The notes under the pieces: model-generated
Database searches by the model: none
Seen by the model: only the letters and a program-made list of their open reading frames with translations
Told to the model about the DNA's origin: nothing
Origin: Candidatus Altimarinota bacterium
GTDB taxonomy: Bacteria; Patescibacteriota; Minisyncoccia; Phycocordibacterales; UBA5272
DNA: 32,056 nt
NCBI GenBank assembly: GCA_021734745.1
Contig: JAIPIK010000012.1
Location: 1 to 32,056 of the forward strand
Direction of reading: 5' to 3'
In this document: piece by piece, positions 17,100 to 27,300 of the stretch
How positions within the stretch are numbered: position 1 is the stretch's first letter
Layout: each line of letters starts with the position of its first letter
Position numbers and translations under genes: made by a program

Positions 17100-18017
17100 T
17101 TAGACCTTTGTATTCTTGGCTTTTGCTATCTCAATTGCCTTGTTGATTAAAGGTTTGATATCATCATACATGCGTAGTCCTGGTACATCTTTTGCATCGA
17201 ACCACTCTGCATTATCTAGCCCACCTTTATTCTCCTTGTGCTCAAGCGTAAGTGGTGAATAATCTGCATATGCTAAAAAATAGCTAACATGCTTCACAAC
17301 TTTACCTTTCTCTGGCTTGTTAGCTATGTATTCATTTTCACCTAACTTTTCTTTTATTGTAATCTGTATTCCTATTTCTTCTTTTATTTCGCGTTCTGCT
17401 CCCTGCTGTTCATTTTCACCTTCTTCTATCTTTCCTTTTGGTAGAGTCCAATAACCGAACACATCATGAACAAGGCCAACAAATAATTTATTCTCGTGAT
17501 GACTACACACAACAGCCCCTGCAAGTAATTCTTTTTTAGCAGAATCAAAGTGTTCTTTCTTACTCTTAGTAATCTGAGCTTTTTCTGGCTCACCCATTTC
17601 TTTGTATATAGCACCTAACACTCCGTTAACGAAACGACCAGATGTCTCTCCTCCAAAAGATTTTGCTAATTCAATAGCTTCATCAATTGCAACTTTTGGT
17701 GGAACTTGTGCTCGATCACCAAACAAAAGCTCAGATAAACCAATACGAAGAATATTTCTATCAACCATACCAATCTTATCAAGTGGCCAATCAGGTGCAG
17801 CGCGAGTAATGATATCATCAAGAGTAATACGTCTTGATAAAACATTAGAAAGAATGGACTTTGTAAAAGTCATATCTTTAACACCCTCTCCATATTCATC
17901 ACGATTACGAATAGTTATTATATCTATCTCTTCTTGAGTCGCACTTAATTCACCCTTCATATCCAATTCAAAGAGTGTTTGCAATGCGAGTGTTCGTGCT
18001 ATGTGACGGGTACTCAT
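17100..18017 (-). CDS. nusB: NusB antitermination factor fused to a Nudix hydrolase
   Basis: Residues 1-142 are NusB, the RNA-binding factor of rRNA antitermination (STRHIARTLALQTLFELD near the start; VPPKVAIDEAIELAKSFGGE and RFVNGVLGAIYKEMG near the domain end). After a short charged linker (about 143-162) comes a full Nudix domain (163-305) with an intact Nudix box from Gly195 to Ile217, including Glu201, Arg209, Glu210, Glu213, Glu214 and Gly216. The stretch YWTLPKGKIEEGE resembles Ap4A/MutT-type hydrolases, but the substrate cannot be told. There is no stop between the domains; Met141 could allow internal initiation. It lies 39 bp after rpmF. Its final codons, GTC TAA, lie in the repeat arm of the four-helix-bundle cassette, so the native C terminus may have been changed by insertion. 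Confidence 0.93.
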   Translation of the reverse strand: MSTRHIARTLALQTLFELDMKGELSATQEEIDIITIRNRDEYGEGVKDMTFTKSILSNVLSRRITLDDIITRAAPDWPLDKIGMVDRNILRIGLSELLFGDRAQVPPKVAIDEAIELAKSFGGETSGRFVNGVLGAIYKEMGEPEKAQITKSKKEHFDSAKKELLAGAVVCSHHENKLFVGLVHDVFGYWTLPKGKIEEGENEQQGAEREIKEEIGIQITIKEKLGENEYIANKPEKGKVVKHVSYFLAYADYSPLTLEHKENKGGLDNAEWFDAKDVPGLRMYDDIKPLINKAIEIAKAKNTKV

Positions 18018-18056
18018 ACGATTTTAAAAGAGCAATTTAGTTAGGTTAGTTGTTAT

Positions 18057-18254
18057 TTAAGCTTTGGTGTCGGCCTTTTTTACTTTGACTTGTAATACTT
18101 TTTTACCACGATAGAAACCACAGGCATCACACACTTGATGAGGCATTTTCATTGCTTGGCAGTTTTTACATGCAACAATATTAGCGGCTTTTAAAGCGTG
18201 GTGACTACGGCGGTTAGCTGTATGTGCACGTGTATGTCTCATTCGTATTACCAT
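18057..18254 (-). CDS. rpmF: Large ribosomal subunit protein bL32
   Basis: A 65-residue basic protein with the bL32 pattern: N-terminal basic stretch (RHTRAHTANRRSHHALKA) and a zinc-binding arrangement CKNC (29-32) and CDAC (42-45), followed by GFYRGKKVL. bL32 sits near the peptide exit region of the 50S subunit. The Cys4 form suggests zinc is kept. The first ATG (18254) lies 9 nt after a -10 box; Met5 is an alternative start. It is the first gene of a likely operon with nusB-Nudix, the four-helix-bundle gene, rnc and tlyA. The stop is TAA. Confidence 0.95.
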   Translation of the reverse strand: MVIRMRHTRAHTANRRSHHALKAANIVACKNCQAMKMPHQVCDACGFYRGKKVLQVKVKKADTKA

Positions 18255-18263
18255 AATCGTTAT

Positions 18264-18292
18264 ATTATATACTATTTATATATTTTTTGCAA
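18264..18292 (-). promoter_or_regulatory. Promoter of the rpmF operon
   Basis: Minus-strand TTGCAA (18292-18287), a 17-bp spacer and a perfect TATAAT (18269-18264). The -10 ends 9 nt before the rpmF ATG, so the mRNA has almost no leader. Confidence 0.75.
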
Positions 18293-18336
18293 TCCACAGT
18301 TCTAATCAAAGTAACATTCCAACTTAAGTAAAATTA

Positions 18337-21300
18337 CTACTCTTCTATATTTGTATTACAAGTATTCTCATTTAGTTTATCTCTAGTAATTTTACCAGCA
18401 ATACCTGTCACAATAAGATTGTGGTCTCTTTGAAAATTCTTTAACGCAATATCTGTAATTTCCCCAAAATAACCAGTTTCTTTTGTATTAAAATAACCAA
18501 GCTGTTTAAGATAATACTGAAGTAGTGACACTTCTCCATTGGTTACAGCATCAGTTCTACCAACATACATTCTATTTCTGAAGTTAACACAAACTCTTTC
18601 TGTTGATACTCCTAACACCATCCCCTGCAAACCATTAAACGGTGAATTTGAATATGCAAAAATGTTACTAGTACCAAAATAACCCAAATCTCCACCGCCG
18701 TCACCTCCTTGTGATGGTGTTGTCGTAGATTGTGGCGCGTCTGGTGTAGTAGTAGCCTCTGTTGTGCTTGCGGACCCACCACCTTCACCACCTCCAGTCT
18801 GTGTAGTTGTGGCTTCTGCAGAATTTGCTTCAATTGTTATAAGGAAACCTGCACCACCACCTCCAGCCTGTGGCCTAAATTGAGCTTTTTTAGAAATAAT
18901 ACTTGGTGTCTGTAAATATGTGAATGAAGATGCATTACCAGAATCAGTCACCCTGAAACAATATGGAACACCAACTACCATTGCAGAAGTTGATCTAATT
19001 ATATACTCGACTTCAGTATACTCACTTGTCCCAACTTGAATAGCTTGTGTAATATTACCAAAAGTTTGAAGATAACCCGCAACAAAACTTTTACCTGAAG
19101 GAATAGAGACCCCACTTGAGTGTGTTGTTATTGTACTGTCATACACATAATACGAAGTACTTGTTCTAACTGGATCAGAAGCAATCGCATCACTTACTTT
19201 TGGAACAGCTACCCATGTAGTACAAGTTGACGACGAATATTCTAATTTATAACTGATATTCGTAATACTCCCACCTTGATTTGAAACAACAAACCTTATT
19301 CTTGCACTATCACCAATGAAGAAACCTCCCGTAAGTTCAGTATTTTCTGGCATGTAATATGTAGCAGACACTTCATTACCATCGTCTTTTCTAATGCGAT
19401 ATGAATCAACTCGTGAGGCAGAAGCAGAAACAGATGGTGTAACTGGGGAACCACCAGGAACCTGCCCAGTTGAATAGTTACCGTATAAATCTTTTGCAAA
19501 TACTTTAAAGTGATACGGTGTATCATTTGTAAGACCTGTAGCAAAACACAAATCTGATGCAGATGGTGTTACCGTTGTATCAACACAAGCAACAGTAGCT
19601 CCACCAATTGTATTACCAACTGTATAAGTTGAACCTTCAGCTGGCACGTTGGTTACTGCGGAAGTTGAACGTAAAACAACAATACTATGTAAATCTGAAT
19701 TACTTGGATTAGTATAACCAATTGTTACTTGGGCATTTCCTGCAGATCCGGTTGATGTTGAAGTATTAGATGGTGACTCATTATCAATTGTTATTGTTGA
19801 AGATAAAGAATCAGTTCCAACTTTTGTACCAGTACTTATTGTTATGTCAGAAATTACAGATGTAACTAAATATGCAACACCTGTTGATGGTCCTGGTAAG
19901 TTTGCCTGTGATTTTGGTGTAATACGAATCCTATAATTTGTAAGAGTTGTATTAGCAGTAATATTTGTAGAAAGTGAAATAGATGTTGTTGCACCTGTTG
20001 GGTTAGTTGTAGAACCATAAACTACACTGCCTGCATCATTAATAATTTCTATAAGACTAGTTGATGAGGCGTAATCTGTTGCAACAACTACAGATGAAAT
20101 GCTACTCGTACTGTAGTCTGTTTTTATTGTAAAAACATCTATATTAACAGCTGATGAACCTGGAGCAATTGTTGAGTTTCCTGCTTCTGTGCCATCATCA
20201 AGAGTAACAGTTATAACTCCTGGTATAGGTGTTACTGGTGAACCAGTTGGTTCAGTTCCTGTTGAATAATTACCATAATTATCTTTTGCAAATAACATTA
20301 GGTAATAAGGTACGCCATTTGTAAGTCCAGTTGCTGCACATGAGTCAGCAGTTGAAACAACTACTACATCATCTACACAAGCCACAGTTGCAGAACCAAT
20401 TGTTTCTCCGCCTGTATATGTTACCCCTTCTACTGGCACATCGGTCACAGCTGAACTAGATCTAAGAACTACCATACTATTTAAATCAGAATCTTCTGGG
20501 GTTGTATAACTTATTGTAATTTGAGTGTTACCTGCAGTTGCTGAAGGAGAGGAAGATGTTGCATGTGCTGCTGGTGATAAATTATCTATTGTTATGGTAG
20601 CAGATGCCGCATCAGTTCCTAATGGAGTAGCTGTTGTTGTGTAACTACTAACGGTTGCAGTAACTGCATATAGCACTCCTGATGTTGGACCAGGTAATTC
20701 TGATTGAGATTTTGGTAATATTTGTATTTTATATTGAGTAGGAGTTGTTGTGGTCACAATCGGAGTTGTAAGAGTAATAACCACAGATGCCCCTGTTGGG
20801 TAAGTGCTAGAACCATAAATCACAGAACCAGCATCATCAGTAATTTGTATTTTCTTTGTTGAAGATGCATTCGCTAAACTAACTGTAACATCAGTAACCG
20901 TCGGATTACCAGTATTGGTAGATAAGACAAAAGCGTCAACTGTTGTTGTTGCTCCCCCTGGAGCAACAGTAGAGTTACTAGGATTGGTACCGTCAGCTAA
21001 AGTAACAGATGGCGTTGATGGTGATGGTGTTGCGGGTGAACCATCAGGTGATATACCTGAAGAATAATTACCGTAGTTATCTCTAGCAAATATTTTAAAA
21101 TAATATGGTGTTCCATTAGTTAATCCAGTTGTTACACATGAATCTGCCGTAGAAGTAGAGACGGTAGTATCAACACAAGCAACTGTAGATGAACCTATAG
21201 TATTTCCTAAAGTATACGTTGTTCCTTCTACTGGAACATCTGTTATGGTAGATGTTGAAGTTAAAATAATAACACTGTGCAAATCAGAATCACCGGGAGT

Positions 21301-24300
21301 TGTATATGTTGTTGTAGCCTGTGTATCCCCTGCTACGACTGTTACAGATGATGAAGTAGAAACCATTCCTCTATTACTTGAACCTGAATTTGAAACGGAA
21401 GCAAACATTCCATCACCGTAAGCAACTGAGTTCCATAGATTATCAGCTGCACTAGTTTTCAAACTCCACACATATCCATCAGGAGAAGTCATAACATGTT
21501 GACTTCCACCATCTGATGCAACTGCAACATAAAGCCCATTGCCGTATGCGACACTTGTCCAAGTATAATCAGCAGCACTTGTGCGAATCGTCCAGTTGAT
21601 TCCATCCGGCGATGTCATAACTCTATTATTTGCTCCGTCTTGTGATACTGCAACGAATTGGTTATCTCCGAAAGTCACTGAATACCATTGATTAGCATTA
21701 GGTGTATTACGAGCAGTCCATGTTAAACCATTAATAGATGTCATTAATTGATTACTACCACTATCTGCAAGTGCTACAAATATTCCATTACCATAAGCAA
21801 CAGTTTTCCAATTACTATCTACTGCACTTGAACTTGTTGCCCATGTTATACCATCAGGCGAAGTCATAACTCTATCCCCTGTACCAGAATCAGACACTGC
21901 GACAAAAAGTCCATTTCCATAAGTAACTGATTTCCAATTATTATCTACTGGGGTGGTACTTGTAGACCAAGCACTACCAGTCGGAGAAGTCATGACACGA
22001 TTATCTGTACCAGTGTAAGAAACAGCAACGAATTTTTCATTACCATATACAACAGATGACCAACTATTATCTGCTGAGCTTGTTCGACTAGTCCATGTAG
22101 TTCCATCAGTAGAAGTCATAACACGATCATTTGTACCTGATTGTGCTACTGCAACAAAGACACCGTTACCGTAAGCAACTGACTGCCAGCTATTATCAAC
22201 AGCACTTGTACTTGTTGACCAGGTAAAGCCACTATTACCAGATGTTGCTGGTGGTTCATTATCTATTGTCAAAGTCGAAGAAGAAACATCGCTACCTAAT
22301 TTATTAACATTAGTACCGGTCCAACTAATTACATTTGTTTTAACGGTATATGTCATACCGAGTGATGCACGAGGTAAATTAGTCTGGGTTTTTGGAGTAA
22401 TCCTTACTCTGTATTCGGTTGGAGTAGTACTTGCGGTGATACTTACTGCAAGTGGTATAGCTACACTAGTACCTGTTGGGTTGGTTGTTGACCCGTAAAC
22501 AACGGTCCCCACATCATTAGTAATTTCAATAAGAGACGTAGAGGAAGCGTTAGAAATATTTAAAGTTATATTTGTAATAACATCTGTACTAGTAGATGTC
22601 TGAAATGTAAATGAGTTTGTAGAAGTTGCAGATGCCCCCGGTGCAACTGTTACACTTGCTGGGTCTGTACCGTTTGCGAGTGTTGTTGTTGTGGCATTAT
22701 CAGAAGGAGTAATTGGTGACCCTACTGGAACGAGTCCAGTAGAGTAGTTACCGTAATTATCTTTTGCAAAGACTTTAAAATGATACGGCACTCCGTTTGT
22801 TAGTCCAGTTGATACACAAGAATCTAATGTAGAAGTTGATACTGTAGTATCAACACAAGCTACTGTTGCAGAACCAATTGTTTCTCCACCTGTATATGTA
22901 GTACCTTCAACTGGTACATCTGTTACAGCTGATGAGGAACGTAATACTACTATACTATTTAAATCTGAGTCTCCTGGTGTTGTGTAACTGAGAGTAATTT
23001 GAGTATTTCCTATCGAAGCTGTTGGAAGAGTTGAAGTTGAGAACATGACCCGATTATCTGTACCGTCTGTAGAAATTGCAACAAATAAACCATTACCGTA
23101 GGTAACTGACTGCCAACTATTATCAACAGCGCTTGTTCTACTTGTCCAAGTGATACCATCTGTTGAAGTCATAACACGATTACCACTACCCGATTCCGCA
23201 ACAGCAACAAAAAGACCATTTCCGTAAGTAACTGACGTCCACAAATTAGCTACAGCAGCAGTACGACTTGTCCAATTTATTCCATCTGGAGATGACATTA
23301 CCCTAGTACTTGTACTACCACTACTTGCAACAGCAACAAAAAGACTGTTACCGTAGGCTACAGAATACCAGGCATTATTTGCTGCACTTGTTCTAGAGGT
23401 CCATGTTATACCATCAGGTGAGGTCATAACACTACCACTTAATGATACCGCAACAAATATACTATTACCGTAAACTACGGAGTACCAAGCCTGGTCCACA
23501 GCACTTGTTCTAGAGGTCCATGTAATACCATCAGGTGATGTCATAACACGATCACCGGTACCAGATTCTGCAACTGCGACAAATAAACCATTACCATATG
23601 TAACTGATCTCCATTGATTATCTGTTGCGCTTGTTCTAGAGGTCCATGTAATACCATCAGGTGATGTCATAACACGATCACCGGTACCAGACCATGCAAC
23701 TGCAACAAAGAGCCCGTTACCGTAAGTAACTCCCCGCCAAACATTATCTGCTGCACTTGTTCTTGTTGACCATGTTATACCATCTGGGGAAGTCATAACA
23801 CGATTATTACTACCGGGACCACTAGAAATTGCTACAAATAGCCCGTTGCCGTAGGCAACAGAAAACCAATAATTATTAGCTGCGCTCGTACTCGTCGCCC
23901 AGACTATCCCCGCATCCCCTGTGGTCGAAGGCATGTCGTTATCAATAGTAACTATCGACGATGAAGCGTCCATACCTAACATTGGGTTGGTCCCTGCCCA
24001 AGTAGACACTATTGCAGTAATTGGATATAACATTCCAATTGATGGTGAAGGTAAATTAGCTTGTGACTTTGGAGTAATGCGAACTTTATACTGAGTGAGT
24101 GATGTATTAGCTGTAAGAGTATTTTGATTTAGTGTAATTATAGTAGTAGTTCCTGTTGGATTAGTAGTAGAACCATAGACAGTTGAACCTGCATCATTTG
24201 TAATTTCAATTAGAGATGTAGAGGAAGCGTTGGAAATATTTAAAGTTATGTTTGTAATAACATCTGTACTAGAGGATGTTTGAAGAGTGAAGGAGTTAAC

Positions 24301-27300
24301 TTCTGTGGCTGAGTCACCTGGGGCGATAGTGATACTTGACGGGTTAGTACCATTTGCAAGAGTGGTAGTTATCGGTATGGTCACAGGTGAACCTGTAGGA
24401 ATAAGACCAGTAGAATAGTTGCCATAATTATCTTTTGCAAATACTTTAAAATGATAAGCAGTTCCTGCGACTATTCCAGTAGCCACACACGAATCTGCTG
24501 TAGAAGTAGCGATGGTGGTATCCACACAAGCAACAGTTGCAGAACCAATAGTTTCTCCTCCTGTATATGTTGTACCTTCTACTGGCACATCTGTTACTGC
24601 TGATATTGAACGAAGAACGAGGACAGTATTAATATCACTAGTCGGTGGTGTGGTGTATGAGAGAGTGACTTGACCTCCTCCTGCGGTGGAGGTGAGGGTG
24701 CTTGAGCTGTTATTGATGAAGACGGAGACGGAGTTTGAGTTATAGTTCGTCACCGCGAGGTCAACATACCCGTCGTTATTGAGGTCGGCGGAGGTGACGG
24801 AGATTGGGAATGAACCCGTCGTGTAGTCTACCTTCGCAGCGTAGGTGCCATTGCCGTTGTTGATGAAGACGGAGACGGAGTTTGGTACAGTGTTCGCCAC
24901 AGCGAGGTCAACGTACCCGTCGTTATTGAGGTCGGCGGAGGTGACTGAAAATGGATTTGTACCCGTCGTGTAGTCTACCTTCGCAGCGTAGGTGCCATTG
25001 CCGTTGTTGATGAAGACGGAGACAGAATTTGAGAGCTCGTTCGCCACAGCGAGGTCAACATATCCGTCGTTATTGAGGTCGTCGGAGGTGACGGAGCGTG
25101 GGTATGTACCGGTCGTATAATCTACCTTCGCAGCGTAGGTACCATTGCCGTTGTTGATGAAGACGGAGACGGAAGCTGAGTTATAGTTCGCCACAGCGAG
25201 GTCAACGTACCCGTCGTTATTGAGGTCGGCGGAGGTGACGGACCATGGATTTGTACCCGTCGTGTAGTCTACCTTCGTCGCATACGTGCCGTTACCGTTG
25301 TTGATGAAGACGGAGACGGAAGCTGAGTTATAGTTCGCCACAGCGAGGTCAACGTACCCGTCGTTATTGAGGTCTGCTGCGGAGATAGAGTCTGGGTCTG
25401 AACCCGTCGTGTAGTCTACCTTGGCGGCGTAGGTACCATCGCTGTTGTTGATGAAGACGGAGACGGAGTTTGAGTTCCCATTCGCCACAGCGAGGTCAAC
25501 GTACCCGTCGTTATTTAGGTCGGCGGAGGTGACAGAGTATGGATTTGTACCCGTCGTGTAGTCTACCTTGGCAGCGTAGGTACCATTGCCGTTGTTGATG
25601 AAGACGGAGACGGAATTTGAGTTAAGATTTACCACCGCGAGGTCAACATATCCGTCGTTGTTGAGGTCGGCGGCAGTGACGGAGTGTGGGGTTGTACCAG
25701 TCATGTAATCTGCCTTGGTGGCGTAGGAAATATTTGAATTTTTAAAAGAAGGGAGTGCTTGATTATCAATAGTGATAGTGGTGGTAGAAATATCGGTACC
25801 AACTTGAGCATTAGTACCCGTCCACGATGCAATTGATGCACGTATAGGATAGAGGCGACCGAGTGTACCTGAAGGAAGGTCTGCTTGTGACTTTGGAGTA
25901 ATGCGTATTTTATACGTAGAAATAGTAGATGTTGCCATTAGAGTATTTTGGCTGAGTGTTATCAGTGTAGTAGTCCCGGTTGGATTAGTGGTTGAACCAT
26001 ATACTGTAGTGCCTGCTGAGTTTGTTACTTCAACGAGAGATGTTGATGACGCGTTGGAAATATTTAATGTTATATCGGTAATAGTGTCTCCACTATTAGA
26101 TGTTTGAAGTGTGAAGGAATCTACAAAAGTTGCGGACGAGCCCGGTGCTATTGTTGTGTCTCCTGGGTTAGTTGTGTTTGCGAGAGTTGTGGTACCTGGA
26201 GTTAGAGTTGGTGTCACTGGTGAACCCGTAGGAACAAGACCTGTAGAATAGTTACCATAGTTATCCTTTGCAAATACTTTAAAGTGATATGATACCCCAT
26301 TAGTTAATCCCGTTGACACACATGAGTCCGCAGTAGAAGGAGATACTGTAGTATCTACACAAGCAACAGTTGTTACACCAATACTTTCTCCACCTGTGTA
26401 AGTTGTCCCTTCTGCTAGTACATTTGTTATCGCTGATGTAGAACGAAGTATTACTATACTATTTAAATCTGCATCTCCTGGAGTTGTATAAGTTGTTGTA
26501 GCTGATCCATCTCCTGCAGTTACAGTGCTGGATGTAACATTAGCCGTCGAAAGGTTATCTATTGTAACAGTAGCAGAAGTTGCATCAGCCCCTGCTTTAG
26601 AATTCGTTCCAGTCCACGTAGATACAGTTGACGTAACTGCATATGATGAACCTATAGGTACTGGTAGGTTAGCTTGTGATTTTGGGGTAATACGAACTTT
26701 ATATGTTGTGGCAGCGACAGTTGCAGTAAGTGTGTTTTGACTAAGTGTTATAACTGTAGTTGCTCCTGTTGGATTAGCATTAGAGCCATAAACTATAGTG
26801 CCTGCTGAGTTTGTTATTTCTATTAATGATGTTGAAGAAGCATTAGAGATGTTTAGTGTGATTGCTGTAATAACATCAGTACTAGAAGATGTTTGAAGAG
26901 TGAATGAATTAACTTCAGTTGCTGTACCTCCTGGAGCTATGGTCACACTTGAAGGATTTGTACCATCTGCAAGAGTAGTGACATTTGGTATGGTTACTGG
27001 TGATCCAGTAGGAACAAGTCCTGTGGAGTAGTTACCATTATTATCTTTTGCAAAGACTTTAAAATGATATGTCACTCCATTAGTTAGTCCTGTTGTTAAA
27101 CATGAATCTGAAGCAGAAGGAGTTACTACAGTGTCTACACAAGCAACGGTTGCAGAACCAATAGTATTACCAACTGTATAAGTTGTACCTTCTACTGGTA
27201 TATCTGTTACAGCTGACGAGGAACGTAGAATTACTACACTGTTTAAATCTGAATCTGCTGGATTAGTGTAAGTTGTGGTTGCTTGTCCTATTCCTGCGGT

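Larger units (their letters stand above)
16636..17108 (-). mobile_element. Putative four-helix-bundle cassette with terminal inverted repeats
   Basis: The 22 bases at 16641-16662 and the 29 bases at 17076-17104 form terminal inverted repeats. The outer 14 bp (TCTAATTAACCTAA) and inner 8 bp (GGTCTAAT) pair perfectly, and the right arm carries 7 extra nt (TTCCTAA) between them. Between the arms lies only the four-helix-bundle gene. The right arm supplies the stop codon of the NusB-Nudix gene and ends 3 nt before the four-helix-bundle ATG. The left end has a 13-bp direct repeat (16636-16648 and 16659-16671). Similar arms occur without the gene at 3037-3123. I see no transposase and no target-site duplication, so mobility is inference. 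Confidence 0.6.

Noticed and set aside
3669-18017. UGA recoded to Gly or Trp, as in some candidate phyla.
   Set aside because: Long core genes (rpoB, rpoC, dnaG) align through conserved motifs without any in-frame TGA, so a standard code explains all frames.
24706-25728. Regular repeats of about 147 bp that could be mistaken for a CRISPR or satellite array.
   Set aside because: The repeats keep one open frame and encode FG-GAP motifs; there are no short repeats with unique spacers and no cas genes.
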